Shown: in pieces, positions 36,986-49,920 of the stretch
Numbering within the stretch: the first letter of the stretch is position 1
Layout: each line of letters starts with the position of its first letter
Program-made: the position numbers and the translations under genes
Notes under the pieces: generated by a model
What the model saw: the letters and a program-made list of their open reading frames with translations, nothing else
What the model was told of the DNA's origin: nothing
The model's database searches: none
Assembly: GCF_040802235.1 (NCBI RefSeq)
Contig: NC_133165.1
Span: 14,231,623-14,295,622 of the forward strand
Length of the DNA: 64,000 nt
Source: Manis javanica
Lineage: Eukaryota > Chordata > Mammalia > Pholidota > Manidae
Reading direction: 5' to 3'

Positions 36986-37479
36986 GGCAAGATGCCTACT
37001 TCAGTGCAGAATGTGTTTTGGCTGTACTGCTCTGTGCCTTTCTGAAAGCCATCTGATCTCTTTAGGTCATCTGTAGTCTCCTTTCTGTGAGAAATAACTG
37101 ACGAGATGATGTAAAGCTCCTTCACAAATAAGAAGGACTACATTAATGTCAATTGTTATAGTCATTTAATCAGTTGGGTGTGTTTGTCACTGACGTTTAT
37201 GGGTAGTCTCACTACTGAGATGGGACTGTGCTGATTTCTAGAGAGAACAGGTCCTTGACAGTGTGGATGAAAGACCACACAGTGTGGTAGTGAACCTGTG
37301 GCTCTTGTAGTAAATCCAACATGGTACCAAAGATCTCAAGCCTTGTCCGTGTATACATTCTGACTTCACAATTAAGTGAAAGATTTATTATTTCCAGAAC
37401 ATTCCAAGGTGAGGAAGAGAAAAGCAGCTGGTGACAGTGGGGAAGTGGTCTGACATAACTGTGGGCTTCATAGTTATTT

Positions 37480-37985
37480 GAAGCTGGCCTGGTGCTTAAT
37501 AGCTAGTGGTTATCCTGATGGACATAAATAATCTCATCAAACACCAACATCAGGAAAGGCCACTCTGAGACCATGAGGGTGAAACAAAACAAGTCCACAA
37601 CATAACTTTTTAAGCATCTACAAAAGCCAGGTCACTGTGCCATCCACAAAATAGCCAACATGCCCCCTCTCCTGTCCAACACGAGCACCTGTTGCCGCAT
37701 TACCAGTCACAGCTCCAGCCTCCCTCTGGCCAGCCCTTGATGAGAGAGACCCGACCACAGAATCGCCGCGGACGCCTGACTGTATCCAGAGCGAATCCCT
37801 GCTTCTCAGACCCTCCTCTAAAGCACCAGCCACAGCCCAAATCCTCTCGCTGATCTTTCTAACACCCTTCTACAGACTTGGCCCAACAGTTTTGCATGTG
37901 TCTCCTGGCTTACTTCTCTGGGTAATAAACCCAACTTGTTTAACTCCAGGTGTGTCTCTGCTGCTGTTTGGCTGAAGAGCATTCA
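37480..37985 (+). mobile_element. LTR-like repeat
   Basis: A CpG-containing C-rich body (37660-37800), then 'gtaataaacccaacttgttt' (AATAAA at about 37924) and a 'ccaggtgtgtctctgctg' tail typical of gamma-type LTR R-U5 regions. Boundaries and family not assigned. Confidence 0.45.
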
Positions 37986-39890
37986 TACAAGTGGTGCAAT
38001 TGTCCCAGCAGATTTTAGAGAAACACTCTTATTTATGCCACTCTTTTCCCAAGTGAGAAAGACTTAAAAATATCTTTTTAGTACATAAAACTTTGGGGCT
38101 TTTAAGGAAGGAAGGCCATCCCATCTGAGGTTAAAAAATTTCCTTAGGAGAGAAAAATTTTCTCCATTTGAACACCTGTGTTTTGCTTTTGTCTTTACAG
38201 AGCACAGAGGCTCTGTTCACACATAATTTTAGTGTATCTTTAATTTCTGCCTGCATTGAAGTGTGAGGTTCTGAATAGCACGTATTCCATTTTGTTACAG
38301 TGACTGCCACACATGGTTTAGTACAAAGCTCTAGCTTTATATATTCTTATATTCTCCTACTCACAATGCAAGAAGAAAAAGAGTTACACTGCTGTGTGCT
38401 GCCTGCCTTTAGTCACTAACTGTCCACCCACTGTTCTTTCCTTGCGCCTATGTCCCCACTGCAGTTTGAGTAATCCAATTAAATGGTAGGCCTAATAAAC
38501 TGTCAGAACTCTGTAGGTTTCTGACTGGAAAATCTGCTTCTTCTGCCTCCCTTTCTTTTTTCCAATCACAGAAAGACTACTTTAAACTTTCAGCTTATTA
38601 CTGTCTGATAGTTTACACAGTATTTGCCTACACATATGCGTTCAACTAATTTTCTTCTAACACCTTAGTTCACGGGCCTACATTCTGTTGCTTGAAATTC
38701 CCCATTTTCTCAGTGTGGTCGCATGGTAACCTCTGTATGTTGTGAACAGCAATGTGACTTGTTATCGGGCACCTAAAAAGACAGCTTTTCATATGCCATC
38801 AGGCAAGGAATTCTGTAAGTAAATACGATTCTCTTTGGTGGAAGTATAAAGAGGGATGATTGGGGTCTGTGATCAATCAGAGAAAAACAGAATTATTAGA
38901 TACCAAAGCGAAAAGTGTTTAGAGTTTGATAAGTCAGCTGGCACATGGGTTCAAAGAATGTCATCCTTTGTTGAAACATGAATTTCAGTGTTTGACTTGA
39001 ATTTCAAATGGTGTGAGTAGAGAGGTTTATTTTTAACATAATTAGACTTCTTCACTAATATACTGAAGCAGCACTTCTCCTACGTATGACGCCAGGTGTT
39101 GGAAGTAAAGCTGTATCAGACATACCAGTGCAAAGACATTTCATAAAATAGATTAAGCTCTATTTTCATGATAGTTGATAATCTTTCCTGGAGTTTGGAT
39201 CTGACTGAAGGTACAGAGGTCAGAGGCTCAGTGCCTGAGGACCCTATTCTTTTATTACAAGAACAGTTTATTCTTTCAGAATAAAATCTGTGTTTTTCTT
39301 CTGGGAGGTCTAACGTGGAGGAATCCAGGTTGAAAGATGCACTTTTTATCCTTCTTATTCACACATTGCTCTTGTATAATTTGTGGCATGGACAAACTAA
39401 CTTTTACATCTACTGTCTGCCAAATGTAACCGATTACAATATATGCACACACAAAAAACTCCTTCTCCAGATTGCAGTACACTAGGACGTATTTTCTGGT
39501 ACTGTACTTTTTCATCTGTTTGCATTATACGAGACCTTTAAAAGTCATTCTTTAGTATTTTACTCCTCTGATATTTTTTAAAGCCTTTTTTAAAGCATAT
39601 TTTTAAAATACCTTTAATATTTTTAAAATATTATTTCTGTCTGAGCTGCTTATTATTTGCTAAATAATAAGAGCTTCAATTCGCTAAAAAGTAGTGGCCA
39701 CAATGACTGTTTTTATCCATTCTGAATTTAGATCCTGTCCATTAAAACTGTGTTTCAGAAAACTGTTTTGGTGTTAATGGACTGCTGCTGATGTGCTGAG
39801 GCTGCACTATTGATGAGATCTACGTTTCGCATTTTGCACTCGGATTCAAGAGCAATACTTTAGTTGGCTCTGGATCTGATGTCTGTCATA
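37986..39890. other. unassigned sequence
   Basis: No gene, RNA or confident repeat. Local A/T-rich low complexity occurs at 39570-39650. Confidence 0.45.
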
Positions 39891-39894
39891 TACT

Positions 39895-40360
39895 TGTGAT
39901 GGTTAATTCTATGGGTCAACATGAGGGAGCCATGGGATGCCCAGGTAGCTATTTAAACATTATTTCTGGGTGTGTCTGTGGTGGTGTTTCTGGAAGAGAT
40001 TAGCATTTGAATTGAAGAGTAAAGCAGATGCCCCTCCCCAATGTTGGTAGGCTTCATTCAGTACATTGGGGGCCTAAATTGAATAAAAAGGCAGAGGAGG
40101 GTTGAGTTCAGGCTCACCGCTGAAAGGGGACATGAATCTTCTCCTGTCCTTGGTGCTTCTGGTTCTCACGCCTTCAGACGTGGACTCTATACAATTGGCG
40201 CTCTGGCTCTCGGGCGTTTGAACTATACCGCTAGCCTCCCTGGGCCTCCAGCTTGCATAGGACAGATTGTGGCACTTCACAGATCCATTGCTTCTGTTTC
40301 TCTGACTGACACTGGCAAATATAAAATGCTTGGACCAAGACCATATAAAATCCATCCTCT
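39895..40360 (+). mobile_element. old interspersed repeat
   Basis: 'gtgatggttaattctatggg', 'cattatttctgggtgtgtct', 'tctggaagagattagcattt' and 'ctagcctccctgggcctcca' in order form a familiar mammalian repeat. Family name uncertain. The 93-codon minus-strand frame is incidental. Confidence 0.6.
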
Positions 40361-40395
40361 AAAATAAAAAAATCAATCCTCTAATGAAGGAAAAA

Positions 40396-40615
40396 CATAA
40401 CTAATATTTACTGAGCACCTACTATATGTCAGTGTCTATTCACACAGTATTTTCACTTAATGCATATAACAATAAGGTGGGTGTTACTGTATGTCTGGTA
40501 GCTGATGGATCATCACATCTCGAAGAAATTAAGCCAACTGACCTTTGTCACATAGTTAAGAAGCAACAAAGATGGTGTGCAAACTTGTCTGCCTGACTCC
40601 TAAACTCTGTCCTCC
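40396..40615 (-). mobile_element. MIR SINE
   Basis: Plus strand 'aatatttactgagcacctac', 'tatgtcagtgtctatt', then a 'gtcacatagttaagaagc' stretch: reverse complement of nearly full-length MIR. Confidence 0.8.
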
Positions 40616-40634
40616 CACCCCATTCTGAGGTTCA

Positions 40635-40930
40635 GGGAGTTAACATTTATTGACTCCCTACTATTTATCAGACACTTGATGGAACATTTATATATATATA
40701 TTATGTTCAATATATCCTATAAAGTGCTCTGGGTGCAACAAACAATTTCTAAGCCATGGCTTCTGAACTCAAAAGACCTTGTAGTGTATTTAAGGTGATT
40801 GATTTATGTAAGGCCAGAGGAGAAGTAGAGATAATTGCTTTAGGAGCCGAGAAGGACTTCACTAATCCTTTCAGGTCAGCCTGCAGCCTGATACCCAGGA
40901 AGCTTATGCTCAGTTTCTGTATTTTGTCTA
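40635..40930. mobile_element. MIR/ancient repeat remnants
   Basis: Starts like MIR ('gttaacatttattgactccc'), followed by sequence resembling the old repeat at 31650. The two mirror-image 70-codon frames at 40749-40968 are on opposite strands of this remnant and are not supported as genes. Confidence 0.4.
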
Positions 40931-41179
40931 AAATGTCAACAAAGAGTGCTGCTTTTGTCATAAATTGAAGGATCTGTATTCAACTTTATATTTCAGCTCT
41001 TATGTTTTTATGACTGTTTGAATCTTGAGTGATTGTGGTTTGAATGGATATATCCCAGCTCTATAATGCACTAGATGCTTGATTCTGAGAAAATTACCTC
41101 TTGTGTACAAATTTCTCCATAACAGTATCTAGTATATAAGTTTGTAGTTACAATTAGGATGATTTAAAGTTATTAGGTA

Positions 41180-42650
41180 CATATATGTTTATTACTATAA
41201 TATCTTCCTGGTGAATCTTCCATTTATCAATCAGTATTTACACCTAATAATATTTTTATGTTTTTTCTTTTGTCCAATAAATTCTACTTTGTATTATGCC
41301 CACTTTCTTTTCATTAGTGTTTGCTATTGTTATTTGATAGCATTTGCCATCTTTTTTTCTATCCTTTTACCTGCAATTGTTTTAGGTATTTACAAGTTAC
41401 ATTTATGTTTATCATATTGTTAATTTTTAATTTATTTCCACCATTCTATTTTATGCTCTTTTTGCTATGCTTACCTTTTCCTTTTTATGTATTCTATTAG
41501 ATTGCAAAAAATTACTTTATATTTTCTAATCTCTCTATTTAATTTGAAAATTATTATTTCCTTTTAAAGGAAATTATTTTCCTTCAAGTGTTACCCTTAA
41601 AATTTTGACATATATATTAAAAAAAGCTTGAAGAAATCAGAATTTCTGTTTTTTTCCCAAACAATGAATTGACTTAAAATGTTTTCTTTTTAATAACTGA
41701 ACATGTTCTCCATGTTACTGTGATCAAATATTTTTAGTTCCACCTTGTTTTTATATCCCCTAAATCAATCATTCTTGTTTCTAGTCTTTGCTCTCCCAGT
41801 AATTTTTCTCAGCATCACCTAACAATTTCCCAATCATATTTTCAGCTTCATTTAATTTTCTGCTTTTGCTCTTAAATTTACTGTTAAAATTTTAATTTCT
41901 CAAAATTCTATTCTATTTTATTCTTTTCCAAATCTGTCTGGATTTTTTTTTAACTTAGTGTTTCCATTCCCTTCTTTAAATGCTTAATTATTTATAAGAT
42001 TGTTCTGAAGAACAAATTTAGAAGAAATTATCTGAAATAAGAAATTATCTGAAGTCTTGGAGATCTTACCTGCTGTTTATGGTGTTTGCTGGTTCTTGCT
42101 GTCAGTGGCGGGTCTCCTTAGTACTTTCTATTTTTGGATTGCTCCTCCTCCACAGGCAGTCTCCTTTTGCCTGGATTTAGGGTATATCCTTTAAGAATGA
42201 TTTTGCATCTAGTTCCATCAAGATTCTTTAGATTTACCAGCCTCTGGGCAACATTTTGTATTAATTTCTAAGCTTCAAAGATTTGAACCCAGCAACATGA
42301 GAATTCAAACACCAAACTTGACTTGAAGTCAGCGCTGTCGTTACAAATTCTTGGCAGAGATTTCTTTTCCTCTCTGCTGCAGAGCTAAACCAGAAGAACA
42401 GACATGCTGCCTTTTCATTTCTCTCTGGCGGAAGATGGTTGCATTTTGATAACTTACCATTTCACATGAAATTGCCCCCATTGAGGGTGTTAGTCTTATG
42501 AAGGAGCGACAACGGCTCAAGGTAGGTAATCTGTGAGGCTCTTGGTCGTAGCAGCAGTGTGCTCCACCCATGCCCACCACTAACTTGGGGTTTACAGTTC
42601 TGGATTTCAGTTTACTCTTCACTTTTAAATTACTCTTTACTTCACCCCTC
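41180..42650 (-). mobile_element. old L1 5' half (ORF1/5'UTR side)
   Basis: A T-rich plus strand resembling antisense L1 ORF1, followed by 'ctgctgtttatggtgtttgc' and 'cgggtctccttagtactttc' like L1M 5'UTR. Degraded. The 103-codon minus-strand frame at 42341-42652 may be a piece of this element. Confidence 0.45.
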
Positions 42651-42889
42651 ACCCTGCCCCCAAATGTCCTTGAATTTCTTCTGATCCACTGTGTATTAAA
42701 AAAAATGTTTCTTGTTTGCTTTGTAGTTTGAGGGCTTTAAGATTTCTAGTTCACCGTATTACAAGAAAATGCATCTACATTCATGGGCAGTAAAAAATGA
42801 ATTCAAAAAGCAATAGAGTTTGTTTTGGCAGTGATAAGGAAAGTCCTGTGTTCTTATTTTCCTGCAAAATCACAATTCTTATTATACCA

Positions 42890-43440
42890 TTACATAGAAC
42901 ACCTTTGGTAGCTTTCCACTGCTCTTGGGATCAATTCCAATTTTCTAGCATGCCTTTCACTGACTTTCATTATCCACCCCCCACCCCATTCAGTTCTTCC
43001 CTTCTTCTCATGTGTTTTTTTGTGCAGCTACAAAACATTTCTGTAAATTCTCTAAGCTTGTCATTTTGTTTATCCCTCCTGCCTTTTTACCATGCTTATC
43101 CCTGTGCTTGGAACACAAATTTTCCCATCTCCTTCCTTCACATACAACTCCTCTGATGATTGCTTAATTTTTCAGGATTCAATTTAAACATCACTTTCCC
43201 CTCCCATCCCACCTTCCAGCCCATGCATTTCCATTAGATCCTCCTACAACATCCTGTACATATTTTCTGTATATGTCACTAAATTCACATTTATTTATAC
43301 TTGATAATATATTGGTCATTCTTGTTAATCTCTAAATCCCATGATAGTAGACACCCAAATTATTCCCTCATTATGGATTTTCTGTATCCTAGCATGATTT
43401 CATATTTTAGATAATGAGTAAATATTTATCTCATTATTAT
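42890..43440 (+). mobile_element. L2 LINE 3' region
   Basis: Successive L2 blocks: 'tccactgctcttgggatcaa', 'tttgtttatccctcctgcct', 'ggattcaatttaaacatcac', 'catcctgtacatattttctg', ending 'gataatgagtaaatattt'. The 119-codon frame here is a by-product. Confidence 0.7.
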
Positions 43441-46139
43441 CAAAATTTTCAAACATTTCAAAATATTATCAAAATATTATCAAACATTTCAAATTATAAT
43501 TGCTGTGGTTATTATTATCATTTTCAATAGTTATCATTTATGTGCTTAATATCACTATGTTACTGGGTAGAAATTAGAGATATGGTGGTGTTACAAACCT
43601 TAATTTGGCTTATTTATGGAAGTCTTTCACAAATAAAAAATGATCATATCCTGTAAACCTAATTATCTACTTTGGGAGGCTCTGAGTTCAGTTTCACCAT
43701 AGCAAATGGAGAGTATTTTGACTATAGTGGCTACTTTCAAGCAGGATATGAAATAGGCCATTTTTCTGAAAGAGTCCATGGTGATGAGACTGGCACAAAG
43801 GCAGTTGAGGTCAGTGATATGTTCCACTGTGGTTGTGCCAGGTACGTTGTCATGAAGAGGAGGAAAAGCCGTGGAGTATTTCAGGGTAGTCTTCCCTCTA
43901 GGCATGGACATCACACGTAGGACCTACTGAATTGCAGGATGGCAATTAAGGGTAAAGAAAAGCCAAACAGATATTGGGGGGTATGTCACGACTCCAGATA
44001 AGACTTTGGCATGACCAGGTTAGGGGTCCATATAGACAGAAATATACATACAGAAGAATACCAATAATGGAATGTGTTTACAGGTACAAATAGGAGTTAA
44101 TGTGGAATATCAGAGAATTGCTTGGGCAACTAAACCAGTTTATGAATACAAGGCAGGCTGAGTGGTGGTGATCCTTATTCAAGAAAAGGGCAAAGGTTAT
44201 TTTTAGGGATTAATAATTCTAGCACAGTCAGATAATTATGCTTTTAGGCTACATATCTGCAAATTCTAGGTTCTCAGATTTCTAGGCGTTTGTGATCTCG
44301 GAATTGAGATACACAAAGAACAGCAATAACCATTTTTGCCACTTCACTCCGTAGTTGTACAGAGTTGTTTTAGGCTGTGGCGGTTGGGTGCATTTGTTAT
44401 GCTGTGACATAGCCCCACCCTCCTAGGAAAGTCATCCCACTTAAATGCGGTTCTTGATGTTTCATCCATGTGGATTGAGCAGTTGTGTTCTAGTGGGCTG
44501 AGTTCCTCTAAGAATTACACAAACAGCAAGAGGAGCCAAAATTTAGAGTTTTTCTGGGCCTCCATGGCAACCGTGATCACTTAGGTCCGTCAGTCTCAAT
44601 CACAAGCTGCTGAGAAAGTTTTCTGAGTGAAATTTGACACACAGATTCTGGAGAATATATTACGCCTACGGGAATCACTGAAATTATGGAGTCTTTTTCA
44701 GGAGATGTTGAAGACTGGGTGACTTCAAGGACTGGGAAGTAGAACCCATAAGCAGAGATTTTTGGAATCGTTGGTAAGTGTATTACTATAACACTAATTT
44801 TTTAAGGAATATTTGGACTCCTTGGGAGTATAGATAGGACTCTCAACACTAGGAAAATCAAGTGCATATTGTTCAGGTCTTATATACAAATAGTAATGAT
44901 GCAAATGGCCCAGGATAAACAGGCTGAAATTTGTGTGTGTGTGTTGGAGTATGTGAGTATAATAACTTGATAAAGTTGTCATTCTGAGACCACATTCCTT
45001 GGTCTCTGTGTGTGTGTGTGTGTGTTAGAGTACGGATGAGAACCCCCTGGAAAACTGTGGATACATTTCATATGTGAAAAATCATCAGTAGACATTCAAA
45101 TGTTTCAATGCATTATTGTAAGTTGTTTTATTTTGATTGCATAAAATAAATCACAACTTATACAAGCTTATGTAAAAGAAAATACTGGAAGGATTCTGGG
45201 ACAGTTTTCAGAACTTAAGGTGGAGCCGAGTATGAGCTTTAGGAAGGCAGCAATAAGGACGATTCTGGGGTCCACATGTACTGATTCAAGGGATTGAATG
45301 CCATCAGGATAGTTTTGTTTGATTCCTTAATCTCTCACCTTGGGCTTCCTCTGCATTGTGGCATGAGTTTTCTTTGTAGAGGGACAAGGGATGCATGTAC
45401 ATGACAGCTAGCAGTTTCCAGGTCTTCCTGCAACTTAGTCATTAGATAGTAAAAGCTCTTTACTTCACCTCCTGTTCCAGTTATTTAAAAACCTAGGGAA
45501 GAGCTTGGATAGATCAGGTGTGGGTCATGTGCCTGTCCCAAAGAGATGGGGATCAGATCTTACTTGAAACATGTTTTCTTTTGTTTTGAATTTACTTTTA
45601 TCCTGTGACTTTCCCTCTTCCCTTTAGCTTAGGCTGCTAAATATGATTCATCCACCATGGGGTGGGGGGTTGGGGTGTGGGAAATTGTCCCTGGAACAGA
45701 GGAAAGTATAAATTTTTACTTTTAAACTTAGATACAAAGCCCTGATCCAGGCATCAGACCCCATGTGCAGGAGAATGCTTTTTTTTAGAGTTGCAGATCA
45801 GAGGTGAGAAAAGAGTTGAAGAAGAAAACCATCTTAGGTCACTGAAAAGGACTCTTATGCTTTGCCTCCATTTCTATCTGGGTTAGTTCCAAGGCGAGTG
45901 GTAAAAAATCAGAACCTCCTACTCGGTTTGCAGATGTGATATTAGAGGGGACTTTCCATCTGTTTTTCTGGGTGGCAGAATGGCATGTCCCTCTGATAAC
46001 CAGGGAAAATAGGGTCGGGAAAATGGAACTAGGACAGTTGGATCGGATGCCTGGGCAGGAGAGTGTGTGTGGTAGGCTCATTAAATTGATCTAAGCCTTT
46101 TACAAGTGAGGGAGGTTCTGCAGAAGCAGATGCTAACGC
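43441..46139. other. unassigned sequence, possible degraded ERV internal region
   Basis: Short AT tandem repeats at 43440-43500; GT repeats at 44933-44945 and 45007-45025. 43660-45560 is richer in GC than its flanks and may be old retroviral or LTR material on the minus strand, but no motif is certain. The mirror-image frames at 43663-43920 have no recognised product. Confidence 0.35.
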
Positions 46140-46520
46140 AGAGTTTTTAGTGTAAGATGTTTATTGGGGGTTGAAGAGCTTTGAAGGGAAGTGGGGAAGA
46201 AACAGGATAGGACAGTCTGTGATACAGCCTTGGCCAACCTCATGGGAAGCTTTAGAACTAGAATTGCCAATCAGATTTTTCTGGGTGGGCTGGAATGGCT
46301 GGCCTCTATCCCCACAATCTTGCCCTGTCATTTGTGTGGGCCTCCCAGAAATGTGCACGACTTCGGTTTGGCTAAGAAGGGGCGGATGGCTGGAAGGTGT
46401 CTGCTGACCATTCTCCCTCCAGCTGAGCCCCAAGCACTCCTTTGAAAGGAGATTTGAGGATACACCTTTGGTCTACACACACCTTCATGGGATAAGGGCA
46501 GCAGCCATTGTTTCCTCTTG
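46140..46520 (-). mobile_element. LTR-like repeat
   Basis: 'agtgtaagatgtttattggg' (AATAAA on the minus strand) opens a GC-richer segment similar in style to 31890-32160. The overlapping frames at 46161-46445 are on both strands and are not supported. Confidence 0.35.
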
Positions 46521-47114
46521 TGGCTGAGAATGATGAGAAACTATGGAATCTTGTGCTGATGACCTTGTACAGCCAGAAAAACCATAGGTTGTGTGGTTGT
46601 TGACTTATGAGAAGGCAGAATTCCACAAAAGTTGTCAGTGTAGTGAAAAGAACATATGAAAAGACCTGGCAAGATTTTGAACTTTAATAGATGAGAATAT
46701 AAAGCAGAGTCCTGTTTCCTACCCCTGCCTCCAACCTCCCGCTTCCATGTCATTGCACTGTGTAAGCCTTCTTGAGGGTCTGAAATAACTTAACTGACTT
46801 GGAGTTGAATGCTGTGTGTTTTCCATTAGGTGAAATGTAGGTTCAAAATACAGATGAAGGTGAGTTCTAGAGAAACAAATAATTTAATTTGCATATCTGG
46901 TGACAGCCTTGAAATTCAAAACCACCTCAAAATAATTGAAATATAACTATTGCTGTTTGCCTTTATCAGGAGAATATGGATAATTCTCAAAGTTTTGGTT
47001 AAATTGGACTAACTCTAATTTGTAAGAAGTCAGTGACTGCTGTCAGTGTTTAATTATTTCGGGTCTGATGTGCTTACTTGATTAAAGTGCAACTTGCGGT
47101 TATGATGTTATATG
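46521..47114. other. unassigned sequence
   Basis: Nothing recognised. Confidence 0.45.
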
Positions 47115-47460
47115 GTACATGCCCACCTCACAGCTCTTTCCTGTTACATTCCCTCATTCTGGAATGTTCAACTACATCCTGTTCCTCTCTGTTGTTTTGT
47201 TCCTTGCTCAAATGTCTTCCTCAGGCAGGTATGTCCTAGCTAACTTATTTATAATATTCCCTTAACATGCTTCAATTTCTCCAACCGTGTATCACTCTCT
47301 GATATTATATTCTGTTTACTCATATGCTTGCTGTCTGTCTCCTCACAAGAAAGGAAACTGAGGTTGGGACATTCTTTTAATCACCTTTACATTCCCAGTG
47401 GCCAACACCTGGTAGATGCACATGCACAATATGTATTTATTGAATGAATGAATAAATGGT
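47115..47460 (+). mobile_element. L2 LINE 3' end
   Basis: 'tgttccttgctcaaatgtct', 'ctgtttactcatatgcttgc', 'ttacattcccagtggcc' and the terminal 'tattgaatgaatgaataaat' are in L2 order. Confidence 0.8.
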
Positions 47461-48692
47461 AGTTAAAGGTATTGCAATTCTGGAAATTCATTGAGATGGC
47501 TTCTAATGGGGCAAATGATAAAATTACTTCACATATCTTCCCATATAAAATACTTCGGTATCCATTTAAAATAATGCTTCTGAAAGGAATTGTAAAATGC
47601 AAAGGCACAAGAATGGCCTCCTTTTGAACATATTTTCAAGCAATATTAAATTGGAGCTTCATATGGGTGTTTTTCTAGATTGCTGAAGGAATTAGGATGA
47701 AATATTGGCAAATGCAATATTGAACTAACACCGTTAATACATCTGTACACTATTCTTCACGCCCGTAGCAAGATCACTTTCTGTTAAGCAGAGGTGACAC
47801 ACTTTTGAGCATAGCTCAGCCGCGGATATCCTGAGAAAAATGGCACGGGGTTCAAGGTAAAGTTTGACATTCAGGTATTGCAACAATGGGGTTTGAAAGG
47901 AAAAAGGATTTGAAAGTGCTTTTGTTTTTCTTCCCCTTTATCTTCTTCTTCTTCTTCTGCCTGTTATTCACCTTTTTCCCTCTTTCCCTATTCTTCTGTT
48001 CTTCCTCTTCTTTTAATCATTTTGTGAATAAACCCCACTTGGGTGGAAGTATGGAGCTAGTTTTACCAGAAAAGAGCAATAGAAAACAACACTTAAAAAT
48101 AGCGTTGCTGTTTCAAGGTATTAAATGCTATTATTCTTCAAGTCTTTTTGTATGTTTAGAACTTCTACTAATCGAGAAGAGAAATGACAAATGGCACTGG
48201 GAGAGGCAGAAAGAGGACAGGTTGGCAACACTTGTGCAGACAGGACCCTTGGCTCTGCCATTTACTTTAAATGTCTTTAGCTTATAAAAAGAGGGCCAGT
48301 AAAGAAAGTGCTCTAGAGTTAACTGTTTTGATGTCATATTTCCTTAGCTTCTTTATTAATTTCCTAGTCACATAAATTATACAATTTCAGTTTTTCCTTT
48401 AACAAGATTTATGAAAAAGTGATGAAATAAGTTAGTTCAGAGGTGTTAGAAGCTGGCTATCGCTCATATTTAAAGTATGATATATGGTTTTGAATTGGTG
48501 CCTTAGACGATCACATTGACCTCAGGAAAAATCATAACTATGTTACCGAGCATAGGATAACACTTCATTATTTTCTATTTTCATGTATTAAGAAACACCT
48601 TACAAACCAGTGCAAATGTCATAGTAATAATATTTAAGATTATTATACATATAAATGTGTGTTTATATGGATATTGACTGGTATTTTGCATA
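47461..48692. other. unassigned sequence with (CTT)n
   Basis: A CTT microsatellite lies at 47943-47958. The 133-codon frame at 47886-48287 begins in this low-complexity tract (poly-Phe/Leu) and looks compositional. A CpG-bearing stretch at 47770-47857 ends in AAG|GTAAAG, a weak exon-like signal only. Confidence 0.4.
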
Positions 48693-49105
48693 TTATTTTT
48701 TTTCCCCCACCATCAATCCCCTTTAATAAACATGAAAGGTTGCATGACAGGGAAAGGGGGAGGGAAGGGCAATATAGCCTGCTTACAACTACTGAAATAG
48801 TCCCTACATCTCTGGCTCCTGGCAGAGGGGAGGGCGGGCAGGGCAGAGGCAGGCCAGGGCAGTCCTATCTGTAGAGGACATCATCGCAACTGGCTGGTGG
48901 AGAAGGTGGACCATGGGTCATGGTCTCTGTGGTGGAGATGCTGAGGGCCTGGGCCAGTGCAGTAAAGGGGGATGTGGTCACGCTCCTTGTCCGTGGGCTC
49001 CTTTCCTGCTGGCAGAACCCCTCAACAGCCCATCCACCCTTGGTGAAATCCGGAAGAACTTTCTGTCGTGCTGCAGGTAGGCTGAGTGTAGATTTCACTT
49101 AATCA
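48693..49105 (-). pseudogene. probable retrocopy (3' end) of an unidentified gene
   Basis: On the minus strand a G+C-richer segment carries a 77-codon frame (48865-49098) ending in TMTHGPPSPPASCDDVLYR and a stop. It is followed by ~170 nt of C-rich 3'UTR-like sequence, a variant polyadenylation signal ATTAAA, about 20 nt, and a short A-run (T-run at about 48697-48704 on plus). That order is typical of a processed mRNA copied into the genome. Another minus-strand frame overlaps its 5' part, suggesting a frameshift. The 9-bp motif ttgcatatt occurs just beyond the tail (about 48687) and near 49297, and may be a weak target duplication. I do not recognise the parent gene. Confidence 0.4.
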
Positions 49106-49479
49106 ATTCCAGAGGCAGGTAGCATCAAGAGAAGCTTCCCGGTTGAGATTAGTAACTGGGGTGATGTGACTATGATGATATTAGTTACTGTGATGTTCTC
49201 ATGGTAGACAAACCATGTCCATGGTAATTTAAGCAGCATGAGACATGAGAATAAATACCTTAAATTTGATAGAGATGTGAAGACAAGTCACCATGTACTC
49301 TTGCATATTCAGTGTGATGGAAGAGTGATTTGTTTTCATATTCTGCAACACCAAATCTGGGCCATACAGATAAGAAGAAGGCAGAATAGAGCTCCAAACT
49401 ACGGTGAGAATGATTTTGGAAAATCTTGTTCTGTCAATGTCACCACTTTGAATTGAACCCTCTGTACATCTGTATTGCT

Positions 49480-49920
49480 TTCAGGTAGTTGTCCTGTGCT
49501 ATGAGGCTCTTCGTGGTTTCACCCCACCTTCTTTCCCAGGCTCTGTATCAATCACTCTCTCTCTCTCTCTCTCCTCTGTTCCAGTAAAGCTAGACTCTTT
49601 CATTTGCTCAAATGAATTGTGTCTCCTTCAGCCATAAGCTCTCCGGCTGCCTGGAAACAGGAGCACCCCAGTGTCCTTGCCCACTTAACTTCTGCTCATC
49701 CATCAGCGATCAGGTGTCACTCCCTCAGGAGTCCCTCTCAGGCCTGTAAGGCCAGTTCAGCACCCCAGTTACAAACTCTCAAGTCATCCTATATATTTCC
49801 TTTGCTGTATGATTATTTGATTGATGTGTTTTACCCAACTTGACTGTAAATTTCTTGACGGCTGAGCTCAGATTTAGTCACTGTTGTGCTACGGGCCCTA
49901 CTATTTGTCTGCAGCCCCAT
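49480..49920 (+). mobile_element. L2 LINE 3' region with (TC)n
   Basis: L2-like blocks: 'gccataagctctccggctgc', 'gcgatcaggtgtcactccct', 'tatatttcctttgctgtatg' and 'gactgtaaatttcttgacgg'. A TC microsatellite lies at 49555-49573. Confidence 0.6.

Noticed and set aside
40749-40968. Mirror-image 70-codon frames on both strands
   Set aside because: Sit on ancient repeat remnants; such symmetric frames are common by chance.
43663-43920. 82-83 codon frames on both strands
   Set aside because: Sense and antisense overlap in probable degraded ERV material; no recognised product.
47770-47857. Possible exon ending in AAG|GTAAAG
   Set aside because: Acceptor is weak and there is no reading frame or other support.
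47886-48287. 133-codon plus-strand frame
   Set aside because: Starts in a CTT low-complexity tract giving poly-Phe/Leu; no domain and no promoter context. Not a convincing membrane protein.
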